Below, one piece after another: positions 51,308 to 59,791 of a DNA stretch of 64,000 nt (position 1 is its first letter; the number at the start of each line of letters is the position of its first letter). The translations under genes and the position numbers were made by a program. This DNA comes from Dethiosulfovibrio faecalis. Lineage in GTDB: Bacteria; Synergistota; Synergistia; Synergistales; Dethiosulfovibrionaceae. The stretch is taken from positions 186,001 through 250,000 of the forward strand of contig NZ_JAKGUE010000003.1 of NCBI RefSeq assembly GCF_021568795.1, in the 5' to 3' direction. The notes under the pieces are model-generated. The model was given only the letters and a program-made list of their open reading frames with translations, was not told the DNA's origin and made no database searches.

Positions 51308-52765
51308 TTGATATTAAAGGTCTTTGCGGCTTTTCTGAGGGCCGGTTTTCTGGGATTCGGAGGAGGGGCCGCCATAGCCCCGGCGATACATAAAGAGGCT
51401 GTCGATAGATATGGCTGGGTGGACGACGGAACCTTCAACGACGTGCTGGCGCTGTCGAACACCCTGCCGGGGCCGGCGGCCCCTCAGATGGCGGCGGTCA
51501 TAGGCTACAGGGCGGCGGGAATCGGCGGAATGCTGGCGGCCGTCTCCGCTCTAGTGGTGCCCATGGCGGTGTTGGTGGTGGTCCTAATATCCTGGATCTT
51601 CTCCGCCGTGGGGGAGAGCGCCGACAAGATGCTGATCCTGAAGAGGAGCACCGTGGCAGTGTTCCCCCTGGTGTCGGCCATGCTCTGTCGACTGATGCTC
51701 AAGTTCTACCGTCAGGGATCGGAGGCCATAGGGCCGGTCAGGACGGTGCTGTTCTCTCTGGTGTGTCTGGCTCTGCTCTACCTGGGGGTGGACAACGGCT
51801 TCGTCATATTGGCCATGATCTCCCTGGCGATCACCTCTGCCGCTCCCTGGCCCAGGTGGCTCTGCTACGGCATGGTGGTGCCGGTGGCTGCTCTGCTGTT
51901 CGTCCACAGCGACCTCGTTTCGACTCTGAGCATGGCCGTTCCGGATTACCTGGAATGGTCGGTGGTGCTGTGGCTTCTGGTAGCGGGGGGCGTCGGGCTT
52001 TGGACCACCCCTGCGGAAGGTGATCTGCCGAACTCGACCGGCGAGGCAGGGCTGCGTCCGGTTCTAGGAGACCTCGGGCGGATCTGGGCGGCGGTGCTGG
52101 CTGTCTGCGTGCCGTTGGTGATGCTCTGTCCTCTTCTTCGATCCTCGGCCTACCTGGCGCTTCTGGCCGGGATGACCTTTACCGGACTCATGACCTTCGG
52201 AGGCGGACCGGTGTTCATCCCGCTTGCCATAGGGCTTCTGGCCGGGCCGTCGTCCCAGATATTCCTCTACACCAGGGAAAGGCTCATGCAGTACATAGCC
52301 ATAGTGAACGCCTTGCCGTCCCCCATAATATCCAAGCTCTCCGCCGTCTCCGGCTGGGACATGGTGCAGAGGGTGGCCGATTCGGGAACGGCCTACTCCG
52401 GCCCTCTTTGGCTTTGGGCGTCGGCGGGGGGAGCCATCCTGGTGGTCGCCATGGTGCTCCCGGCGGTCACGAACTCGTTGGTCGCCTTCTCCTGTCTCGA
52501 CAGAATAAAGAGATCTCCGGGTATGAAGGCCATGACCAAATTTATCCTTCCCGTTCTCATGGCCATATTCCTGTCGGTCTTCATCTCCTTCATGGAGACC
52601 ACCTTTCACACCGTAGCCTCCTTCCCGGGGCAGTCGGCTATATCGTCGGGGTTACAGTGCGTCTGGCTCTTCTGCCTCTTCCTCTGGCTACAGACCCGCC
52701 TGCGCAGGATACCCGACCCCCTTTTGATATTGGCCGCCGTGGCCTACGGAATTCTGATCCTCTGA
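51308..52765 (+). CDS. chromate transporter (CHR family, two-domain)
   Basis: 485 residues with two homologous halves, each opened by the CHR motif: GFLGFGGGAAIAPAIHKE at the N-terminus and GLMTFGGGPVFIPLAIG near residue 297, plus NTLPGPAAPQMAAVIGY and NALPSPIISKLSAV. CHR proteins export chromate or other oxyanions in exchange for sulfate-like ions. The TTG start follows a GAGGAGGCGAGG purine run. It is 24 bp after the RND gene and likely co-transcribed. The native substrate in an anaerobe is uncertain. Confidence 0.88.
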   Translation: MILKVFAAFLRAGFLGFGGGAAIAPAIHKEAVDRYGWVDDGTFNDVLALSNTLPGPAAPQMAAVIGYRAAGIGGMLAAVSALVVPMAVLVVVLISWIFSAVGESADKMLILKRSTVAVFPLVSAMLCRLMLKFYRQGSEAIGPVRTVLFSLVCLALLYLGVDNGFVILAMISLAITSAAPWPRWLCYGMVVPVAALLFVHSDLVSTLSMAVPDYLEWSVVLWLLVAGGVGLWTTPAEGDLPNSTGEAGLRPVLGDLGRIWAAVLAVCVPLVMLCPLLRSSAYLALLAGMTFTGLMTFGGGPVFIPLAIGLLAGPSSQIFLYTRERLMQYIAIVNALPSPIISKLSAVSGWDMVQRVADSGTAYSGPLWLWASAGGAILVVAMVLPAVTNSLVAFSCLDRIKRSPGMKAMTKFILPVLMAIFLSVFISFMETTFHTVASFPGQSAISSGLQCVWLFCLFLWLQTRLRRIPDPLLILAAVAYGILIL

Positions 52766-52801
52766 ACCCATCCTCTTTCATTATGAAAGAGGATGGGTTC
52801 A
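52763..52801. repeat. perfect 19-bp inverted repeat starting at the stop codon
   Basis: TGAACCCATCCTCTTTCAT is followed by one T and then its exact complement. The TGA is the chromate-carrier stop codon. There is no T run after it, so it is not by itself a terminator; a separate terminator follows 5 bp later. It could block 3' exonucleases. Confidence 0.6.
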
Positions 52802-52806
52802 AAGGA

Positions 52807-52845
52807 AATCCCTAAAGGTCCTTTTCGACCTCTAGGGGTTTTTTA
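52807..52845 (+). terminator. rho-independent terminator after the RND/CHR operon
   Basis: AATCCCTAAAGGTC and GACCTCTAGGGGTT pair around a CTTTTC loop, followed by TTTT. The stretch from here to 52964 shows no gene or other clear signal. Confidence 0.8.
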
Positions 52846-52964
52846 TATTTCGCTTCGGCCTCCTCTGTCGCCGTTGAATCCTGGGTCCTTTTTCTCCGTG
52901 GGCATTAGGTCTCGATCTCTAGGGTATTTGGGATCGACTTCCCCATGTGGTATGGATACCTACA

Positions 52965-52992
52965 TTGACGGTCTTTTCGGTTCGGGGATAAT
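52965..52992 (+). promoter_or_regulatory. candidate promoter of the second chemoreceptor
   Basis: TTGACG (52965-52970) and GATAAT (52987-52992) are 16 bp apart, about 87 bp before the ATG. No sigma-28 motif was recognised. Confidence 0.4.
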
Positions 52993-53078
52993 GGTTTTCA
53001 TCGACCGATGTTGAACGCTGTAGACAGAAAATACAGTTTTTCGTGGCGGTGGCAGGGATTAGAGGAGGATGTTCGTTC

Positions 53079-55241
53079 ATGCGTTTGAGGCTTAGAGGCA
53101 GGATGTTGGCTTTACTTTTGGGAGGACTGCTGGCGGTCCAGGGAACAATAGTCGTCTATCTGGCCCTTACGGTAAGGGGAAATGCCGTGGATCAGGCGGA
53201 GAAGACGGTTCAGGCGGAGGCGGAGGGGAGTGCATCCGACGTCTCAAGGGCCATGGAGCGCTTCACGGTGGCGGCCAGGACCCTGGCGTCCTCCCTCGAG
53301 GGTGTGGACGGCTCCACGTCAGGGGCCAGATCGACCGTGCTGGATATTGTCCGTAGCGTGTTGGAGCGAACTCCCGGGGCCTTGTCGGTGTGGTTCGTCT
53401 TCGAGCCCGACGCCTTCGACGGGAAGGACGGTCAGTTTGCCGGGGTCGACGGTTTTCAGGACACCGGTCGTTTCGAGGGAACCTTCATCCGAGAGGGCGG
53501 TTCCGTGGTCAGGACCTACGACACCACCGAGGAGAGTCTCAAGGACGGGGACTGGTACTATGGGGTCCTCCGGTCCGGCAGACCGGTCATGGCCGAGCCC
53601 TGCCGCTATTCCTACACCGATGACGAGAGCCGGTCTCACTTCATAACCGGTGTGTCCATTCCATTGGAGAAGGACGGTAAGATCGTAGGGGTGGCTGGGG
53701 TCGATCTGGATCTGGGGATCTTTTCCGAGCTGATGGAGTCAATCTCTGTGACGGATCATAGCTACGCCTCTCTCTTTTCGGACGACGGTTACGTCATATA
53801 TCATCCCGATGAGGATCTGGTGGAGAAGAACCTTCAGGAGATGGGATCGGACCGGGTCCACGATCTGGGGCACGTTCTGAACGTTCTCTCTTCCGGGGGC
53901 GATGAGGTATCGGTTTACCGGGATCCCGAGCTGGGAGAGGAGGCCCTCAAGGCCCGCATTCCCGTGTCCTTCGGGTTAGGCCTGAATCCCTGGAGCCTGG
54001 CCATAACCGTTCCCCTCTCGGACGTAACAGCGAAAGCCGATGCGGTCGTCCGTGACGTTATTCTGGCGTCTCTGGCCGGGTTGCTTATCCTCGCGGTGGT
54101 GATGTTTTTCGTCACAGGCAGGATAGTGAGACCGATAGAGGGAATTTCGGAGATTCTGAAGAAGTTCTCCCAACTTGACTTTAAGTCGGACGGGTCTAGA
54201 TCCTGGCTTTTCAAGTATCGCAACGACGAGATCGCCGATGCGGTCCAATCTCTCGTGGATATGCAGATCAAGGTGAGCGATTTCGTCCGTGCGATCCAAA
54301 AGGAATCCGGCGTTTTCTCCGGCACCTCCCAGTCCTTGGCCGCCCTGGCCCAGGAGACCGTGGCGTCCATGGAGGAGGTCAAGTCCTCGGTGGACCATGT
54401 GGGAGACCTTTCGGAGGCCAACTCGGCGGCCCTGGAGGAGACCACCGTCGGAGTGGAGGAGGTCTCGGCCGGGGCTTCCGGTGCGGCGGATAGCGCGGCG
54501 GAGGGCTCCGAGGAATCGGCCGAGATGAGTCGCATCAGCGGGGAGGCCGTTAAGAACGTCAGGGCCATGGTGGAGATGATAAAGTCCGTGGGAGAGAGGT
54601 CCGAGAGGACCGTCGATAGCATGAGTCAGGTTGAGGGGTCGGTGGAGTCCATCACATCCTTCGTGGATACCATCGCATCCATAGCGGACCAGACCAATCT
54701 GCTGGCTTTGAACGCCGCCATAGAGGCCGCCCGGGCGGGAGAACACGGGCGGGGGTTTGCCGTTGTCGCCGAGGAGGTCCGCAAGCTGGCGGAGGAGAGC
54801 AACAAAGCGGCCAAGGAGGTCGCCGATCTGATAGGTTCCCTCAGGGAAAACGCATCGTCGTCCACCTCTTCCATGAAGGAGGTCGACCAGCTGGTCGATC
54901 GGATAGTGTCGGCATCCGATTCGGCCATATCCAACCTGGACGACGCTCTGGTGCGTATCTCCAAGGTGGAGGACGTGATGCAGAACATCGCCGCCCTGGC
55001 GGAGGAGCAGGCTGCTGCCAGCCAGGAGATGGCCTCCGGGATCGATCAGGCCACCAAGGGGACCGTGGAGATCACGGAGATACTGCTGAACGTGAAGAAG
55101 GGAAGCGAGGATACCGCTTCGGCCTCGGATCAGGTGGCTCAGGAAGCTCAGGCACTCTCTTCCGGTGCTGAACGTCTCAGCTCGATAGCCGCTCGGTTTG
55201 CCCTGGACCAGGAGAACGATCTGTCGTTGAGAAAAGAATAG
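53079..55241 (+). CDS. methyl-accepting chemotaxis protein with Cache-type sensor
   Basis: 720 residues: membrane helix 1 ([22 protein letters not shown]), a periplasmic dCache-like domain of about 300 residues ([25 protein letters not shown]-like [32 protein letters not shown]), helix 2 ([21 protein letters not shown]), HAMP, and the signalling domain with tip [20 protein letters not shown] and [16 protein letters not shown]. It signals to CheA/CheW. ATG 53079 has GAGGAGG about 10 nt upstream. It differs from the 12154 receptor in sensor sequence, so probably in ligand. Confidence 0.92.
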   Translation: MRLRLRGRMLALLLGGLLAVQGTIVVYLALTVRGNAVDQAEKTVQAEAEGSASDVSRAMERFTVAARTLASSLEGVDGSTSGARSTVLDIVRSVLERTPGALSVWFVFEPDAFDGKDGQFAGVDGFQDTGRFEGTFIREGGSVVRTYDTTEESLKDGDWYYGVLRSGRPVMAEPCRYSYTDDESRSHFITGVSIPLEKDGKIVGVAGVDLDLGIFSELMESISVTDHSYASLFSDDGYVIYHPDEDLVEKNLQEMGSDRVHDLGHVLNVLSSGGDEVSVYRDPELGEEALKARIPVSFGLGLNPWSLAITVPLSDVTAKADAVVRDVILASLAGLLILAVVMFFVTGRIVRPIEGISEILKKFSQLDFKSDGSRSWLFKYRNDEIADAVQSLVDMQIKVSDFVRAIQKESGVFSGTSQSLAALAQETVASMEEVKSSVDHVGDLSEANSAALEETTVGVEEVSAGASGAADSAAEGSEESAEMSRISGEAVKNVRAMVEMIKSVGERSERTVDSMSQVEGSVESITSFVDTIASIADQTNLLALNAAIEAARAGEHGRGFAVVAEEVRKLAEESNKAAKEVADLIGSLRENASSSTSSMKEVDQLVDRIVSASDSAISNLDDALVRISKVEDVMQNIAALAEEQAAASQEMASGIDQATKGTVEITEILLNVKKGSEDTASASDQVAQEAQALSSGAERLSSIAARFALDQENDLSLRKE

Positions 55242-55254
55242 TCCACCAGGTAGC

Positions 55255-55770
55255 TTATTTTTCGGGGGTGCACCTCTTTATGGGATATTTCGGCAGGTAG
55301 CACCTCCAGCCGTCCACCGTCACAACGGCGCAGTCCTTCACGTAGGGATGGCTCCAGGGCCGGTCGGACTCCCATCTCAGCTTGGAGAGGATCCTCTCCT
55401 TGGTGGCCAGAAGCTGGGCCGCCTCCACAGGGGTCCTCTCCAGACCCAGAAGAAGCACGAACAGGATGGGCTTATCGTCCAGTCCCATGAGGTGCAGGTA
55501 GCAGTAGCTGTCCCTGGCCTTGGGGATCAGCCTTCCCGCCAGGTACTCGTCTCCCGAAAGCCGTCTCACGAAGGAATGCCTCTCCCTCTCCGGGGCGCCC
55601 TGATCCGACGGGTCCTTGACCTCCACCATTATGGTTCGTTCCCTTTCCATTATGACGAAGTCCACCAGGGCCATGCCTATGGGACGGGCCTCTCCCGGCT
55701 CGTCCAGCTTTATCCAGCTCTCCGCCGCCGAGAGGTTTAGAAACAGCTCCTTCTCCCTGGTCCAGCTCAA
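55255..55770 (-). CDS. small PD-(D/E)xK-nuclease-like protein paired with an AAA ATPase
   Basis: 171 residues. The central segment MALVDFVIMERERTIMVEVKD carries D-(about 12)-E-x-K spacing typical of the PD-(D/E)xK nuclease fold. The C-terminus is basic and aromatic (LRWESDRPWSHPYVKDC, YLPKYPIKRC). The start is TTG 55770, overlapping the ATPase stop (TTGA) with GGAGGAGGG upstream; the much longer open frame upstream is the opposite-phase reading of the ATPase gene. Nuclease activity is inferred from this motif only. It could instead be a non-catalytic fold relative. Confidence 0.6.
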   Translation of the reverse strand: MSWTREKELFLNLSAAESWIKLDEPGEARPIGMALVDFVIMERERTIMVEVKDPSDQGAPERERHSFVRRLSGDEYLAGRLIPKARDSYCYLHLMGLDDKPILFVLLLGLERTPVEAAQLLATKERILSKLRWESDRPWSHPYVKDCAVVTVDGWRCYLPKYPIKRCTPEK

Positions 55771-56810
55771 CTCTCTCCCTCCTCCGATTCCAGAAGGGCC
55801 CTGGTGGCGTCCCTGTGGTAGAGGTCCATGAAGACCTGGGATATCACGTTGGGGTGAAGCGACGGATAGTCCTCCGTAGAGGATATGTCTATCCCCCTGC
55901 CGTTTCGGAACAGGGCGTGGAAGCGAATGTCGTCCTCCTCCTTTGCCCTGAGGTCCAGCTCCTTTAGCACCACGTAATCGTGGGTGGCCAGAAAAACCTG
56001 GACCCCTCTTCTCTGTATCGCCAGGACGATCTCCATCATAGGTCCTATGGCCGACGGGTTTACGTTCGCCTCCGGCTCGTCCCAGAAGAGGACGCTCCCT
56101 CCCGTGAGGGTGCCGTTTCGTATCAGCCTCCAGAGAACGCCGAGCTTTCTCAGCCCCTCCGCCATCAGGGAGAACTCCAGATCGTCGTATTCGGACTGAA
56201 GGAAAAAGCCTCCCTCTCTCTCCACCACCTGACCGCCTATACGCCGCTCCAGATCCAGGGCCAGCTCCGTCATGTCCTCGTCCAGAGGTGCGTCCGGCTG
56301 GGCCATGGCCCTCTCTATCACGTCGGCGTAGGTGTCGTCGAAGGCCAGCCGCCCCGCCCGGTGAAGCGCCGTGAAGTTCGGAGCGTGGACCAGCATCTCC
56401 TTCACAGGCAGAAAAACGCTCTCGAGGGGATGGGCCAGCCACTCCCTCTCTCCCACCATCTCAACCTCGCTCGGGCTATCCGCACTATCGTCGAAGGAAC
56501 ATAGAATGTGGTCCTCTCCGCCGTCTCTCGTCTTCCTGACCTCTATGGCACCGGAGGACAGCTCCTCTCCCCTCCGCACCAGACGTCCGATCCGTCCGCC
56601 CAGGGGCATGAACAGCCTGGTCAGCTTCTCGGGGAAACTCCTCTGGCCCAGCGAGGCCTCGCAGGCTCCGTAGAGAAACTTCATCATGTGAGACTTGCCC
56701 GAACCTCCCTCTCCCACCAGCACGTTCAGTCCCGGTGAAAAACGACCTGTGACGGAGGAGAAGGCGGTCAGGTTTTTCAACGTCACCGACGAAAGGTAAC
56801 CCTTGTTCAT
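55767..56810 (-). CDS. AAA (ABC/SMC-like) ATPase, OLD/RecF-type
   Basis: 347 residues. Opens with YLSSVTLKNLTAFSSVTGRF and Walker A GEGGSGKSH, the style of AAA_15/AAA_21 ATPases. The rest of the ATP site is near the C-terminus: Walker B VLFWDEPEANVNPS and switch His ATHDYVVLKEL. There is no long coiled coil. Related ATPases pair with nucleases in defence or repair modules (Gabija/OLD, Septu types). ATG 56810 follows AAAGGGGTG by 6 nt. The downstream gene overlaps by 4 bp and is the likely partner. Confidence 0.8.
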   Translation of the reverse strand: MNKGYLSSVTLKNLTAFSSVTGRFSPGLNVLVGEGGSGKSHMMKFLYGACEASLGQRSFPEKLTRLFMPLGGRIGRLVRRGEELSSGAIEVRKTRDGGEDHILCSFDDSADSPSEVEMVGEREWLAHPLESVFLPVKEMLVHAPNFTALHRAGRLAFDDTYADVIERAMAQPDAPLDEDMTELALDLERRIGGQVVEREGGFFLQSEYDDLEFSLMAEGLRKLGVLWRLIRNGTLTGGSVLFWDEPEANVNPSAIGPMMEIVLAIQRRGVQVFLATHDYVVLKELDLRAKEEDDIRFHALFRNGRGIDISSTEDYPSLHPNVISQVFMDLYHRDATRALLESEEGES

Positions 56811-56928
56811 GTCCATCACCCCTTTGGGCTATTGTAGGACAAAAACCTTACGATTTCCTATCGATATTTATCTTCCATCGTATAATGGAAGATGAAGTCG
56901 GAGATTCATACAAGGAGGGAGATAAGGG

Positions 56929-58536
56929 ATGAAGGCTTTCGATCCTCAGCGCTACAGATATCCGTCCAGACGGGCTCTGGTCTACGGTTCCCGTGGAATG
57001 GTGGCTACCTCCCATCCTCAGGCCGCCCAGGCCGGTCTGGATACGCTCAAAAAAGGTGGAAATGCCGTGGACGCGGCAATCGCCACCGCTGCGGCCTTGA
57101 CGGTGGTGGAGCCCACCAGCAACGGCCTGGGTAGCGACGCCTTCGCCATAATATGCAAAGACGGAAGGCTCTACGGCATAAACGGCAGCGGACCTTCCCC
57201 CAAGACTCTTACGAGAGACTTATTAAATAAGAAGGGACTTTCCCGGCTGCCCTCCATGGGGTGGCTTCCCGTATGCGTTCCCGGAGCCGTCGCAACCTGG
57301 GCGGCCATGTCAAAGAGGATGGGCCGTCTGCCCCTATCGGAGGTCCTGGCCCCTGCGGTGGACCTGGCTAAACAGGGCGTGGCCGTGCCTCCTACGGTGT
57401 CGAAAAACTGGAATCTGGCCCTGGATAAATACGGAACCTCCGGCGACCCCGCCCTTTCCCCGTGGAAAGACACCTTCGTGTTCGACGGAAAAACCCCCGA
57501 GCCGGGAGATATCGTCCGTCTGGTGCATCACGGAAAAACATTGGAGCTGATAGCCCGTTCCGACGGCAGGGATCTTTATCAGGGCGAGCTGGCCGATAGG
57601 ATCGTCTCCTTCGCCTCCGAGACAGGCGGTCTCCTCGCCTTCGAGGACCTGGTGGAATACACTCCCGAATGGGTGGAGCCCCTCTCGGTGGACTACGGAG
57701 GCCTTACCGCCTGGGAGCTGCCGCCGAACGGCCAGGGCATGGTCGCCCTGATGGCCCTGGGGATACTGAACGGTCCGGAGCCCTCCGATCCTAACTCGCC
57801 CGAGTCGGTCCACCGCTCCATAGAGGCTCTGAAGCTGGCCTTCGCGGACGGACACCGCTACATATGCGATCCCCATATGGCGGATGTTCCGGTGGACCGG
57901 CTGCTGTCCGACGGTTATCTTGCCGAGCGGAGTCGCCTGCTGGGAGACAGGGCCGCTCGGCCCGAACCCGGCGATCCCAACTCGGGCGGCACCGTCTACC
58001 TGGCGACGGCCGACGGCTTCGGCAACATGGTCTCAATGATACAGAGCAACTACACCGGCTTCGGTTCCGGCGTCGTCGTCCCCGGAACGGGAATAGCCCT
58101 CAACAACAGGGGGCTGGGCTTCTCGATGGAGCCGGGCCATCCCAACGAGATCATGCCGGGAAAGAGGCCCTATCACACCATAATTCCCGGCTTTCTCACC
58201 AAGGGCGGCGAGCCCCTGGGTCCCTTCGGTGTAATGGGAGGCTACATGCAGCCTCAGGGCCACCTTCAGGTTATAACCAACCTGGTCCGGAGGGGAATGA
58301 ACCCTCAGGAGGCCCTGGATGCCCCCAGATGGCAGTGGACCGGCGGGCTGGACGTCTCGGTGGAGCAGTCCTTCCCGTCCGACATGGCTCGGGCCCTCTC
58401 CCGGATGGGTCACCATATAACGGTTGTCCTCGAGCCGGACTCCTTCGGCAGAGGACAGATAATACTGAAAACCGACAAAGGCAGCCTGGTAGGAGCCACC
58501 GAGCCCAGAGCCGACGGAACAGTGGCGACCTGGTGA
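56929..58536 (+). CDS. gamma-glutamyltransferase family protein
   Basis: 535 residues, N-terminal nucleophile hydrolase of the GGT family: ATSHPQAAQAGLDTLKKGGN, AIATAAALTVVEPTSNGLGS, and the autocleavage/nucleophile Thr in NSGGTVYLATADGFGNMVS, with SGVVVPGTGIALNNRG and GVMGGYMQPQGH. The enzyme is made as one chain and splits before the Thr. No signal peptide is visible, unlike periplasmic GGT, so it may act on intracellular gamma-glutamyl or peptide amides (YwrD-like). SD AAGGAGGGAGA precedes the ATG. Probably monocistronic. Confidence 0.9.
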   Translation: MKAFDPQRYRYPSRRALVYGSRGMVATSHPQAAQAGLDTLKKGGNAVDAAIATAAALTVVEPTSNGLGSDAFAIICKDGRLYGINGSGPSPKTLTRDLLNKKGLSRLPSMGWLPVCVPGAVATWAAMSKRMGRLPLSEVLAPAVDLAKQGVAVPPTVSKNWNLALDKYGTSGDPALSPWKDTFVFDGKTPEPGDIVRLVHHGKTLELIARSDGRDLYQGELADRIVSFASETGGLLAFEDLVEYTPEWVEPLSVDYGGLTAWELPPNGQGMVALMALGILNGPEPSDPNSPESVHRSIEALKLAFADGHRYICDPHMADVPVDRLLSDGYLAERSRLLGDRAARPEPGDPNSGGTVYLATADGFGNMVSMIQSNYTGFGSGVVVPGTGIALNNRGLGFSMEPGHPNEIMPGKRPYHTIIPGFLTKGGEPLGPFGVMGGYMQPQGHLQVITNLVRRGMNPQEALDAPRWQWTGGLDVSVEQSFPSDMARALSRMGHHITVVLEPDSFGRGQIILKTDKGSLVGATEPRADGTVATW

Positions 58537-58668
58537 GATGGTCTTTATATCCTTATGGGCACTGGAGTCGACTGTCTCATCGATGTCTTGAAATATATCT
58601 TCTCAGTTGATCCGAAAATTTGTCCGATGTAAGATGAATAATATTCTATGATGCTGGGAGTGATTTGT

Positions 58669-59655
58669 GTGATCAGGATAAGAAAAGCGATTCTGACTGC
58701 GATTGCTGCGGTCGTTCTTTCTGCCGGGACACTGTATGCCGATGAACCGGTCAAGATAAAGGCGTTGGTAATGGCGATGTTCGAGATAGGAGACTACTCG
58801 GGAGATTTCGCCGGGGAATTTCAACATTTTTACGAGGGCTATCTGTCCGATGCAGTCTCTTACGATGTGAAGGGGGCTCCCAATCCTTTGTTCGTGGCGG
58901 AGTCCGGCGTAGCGGGAGCGGTAGTGGGAGAGGGTAAGGCTCAGGCGGCGTCGACCCTGACTGCTATTCTCTCCGATCCGCGGTTCGATTTCGACGGAAC
59001 CTATTTCATAACCTCCGGTTGTGCCGGAGCCTCTCCCGAAAGGAGTACCCTGGGGTCGGTAGTTATCTGCGATGCCGTGGTGGACTACGAGCTGGGGCAT
59101 GGATGGAAGCAGTCGGACTGTCTTCCGGGAACCCCGACTTTCATGGCGATGGACGACTTCGCCGAGGTCGGATATATCTCGTTGAATCGCGAGTTGTTAA
59201 AAAAAGCTAGAGAAGCCTGTGACGAGGTCGAATTGGCAGATTGTTCCGAGGCAAAGGCATATAGGGCTCTGTACCCTCAGAAGGTGGCGAACGGAGTTCC
59301 GTCGATTCAGTACGGCGTTTCCGTAACGGGAGATTCCTACTGGCACGGCAGAGGTAGTTCCGTGGCGGCCGATCACGTATGTGCAGTTTATGGAGCCGAA
59401 ACCTATATGGTTACCCAGATGGAGGACAGCGCTTTTGCGGCGGTGCTTAGAAATTTCGGATATCTAAATCGTTATCTGGTGATAAGAGACGTGGTTAATT
59501 TCGATCGTCCCCATCCCGGGCAGACCGTTAGGGAAAGTCTGAAGGCTTCTTCCGGAGGATTCTCCATTGGTATGACGAACGGATACAGAGTCGCTTCCGC
59601 CGTATTGGACCATATTCTGGCGAATCCAAGGGAGTGGGAGGAGATTACGCGGTAA
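58669..59655 (+). CDS. exported NUP-family (purine nucleoside permease-like) protein
   Basis: 328 residues with a signal peptide (IRKAILTAIAAVVLSAGTLYA) and the NUP pattern (PF06516): VMAMFEIGDYSGDFAGEFQHF, YFITSGCAGASPERSTLGSV, GDSYWHGRG and VTQMEDSAFAAVL. Structurally these resemble nucleoside phosphorylases rather than permeases and act outside the cytoplasmic membrane. GTG 58669 was chosen since GGGAGTGA lies 5 nt before; the ATG at 58648 would lengthen the signal peptide. Base composition is somewhat more AT-rich than the neighbours. Confidence 0.82.
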   Translation: MIRIRKAILTAIAAVVLSAGTLYADEPVKIKALVMAMFEIGDYSGDFAGEFQHFYEGYLSDAVSYDVKGAPNPLFVAESGVAGAVVGEGKAQAASTLTAILSDPRFDFDGTYFITSGCAGASPERSTLGSVVICDAVVDYELGHGWKQSDCLPGTPTFMAMDDFAEVGYISLNRELLKKAREACDEVELADCSEAKAYRALYPQKVANGVPSIQYGVSVTGDSYWHGRGSSVAADHVCAVYGAETYMVTQMEDSAFAAVLRNFGYLNRYLVIRDVVNFDRPHPGQTVRESLKASSGGFSIGMTNGYRVASAVLDHILANPREWEEITR

Positions 59656-59704
59656 AAGATTGTATTTTTTATTGACACTTTCGTCGGTGTCGTTGTTAAA
59701 TAGA

Positions 59705-59744
59705 AACGAAGGGCCTCTTCCGATGTCGGAGGCCCTTCGTCTTT
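59705..59744 (+). terminator. rho-independent terminator
   Basis: ACGAAGGGCCTC and GAGGCCCTTCGT make a 12-bp stem followed by CTTT. Confidence 0.82.
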
Positions 59745-59791
59745 AAGCTGACGAGATGAACTTATCGAAAACGAGAAAGGGGAGTAGGTAC

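Noticed and set aside
55770-56442. N-terminal extension giving the nuclease-like protein 395 residues
   Set aside because: That part is an out-of-frame reading of the ATPase gene; the TTG at 55770 has a strong SD and a TTGA overlap.
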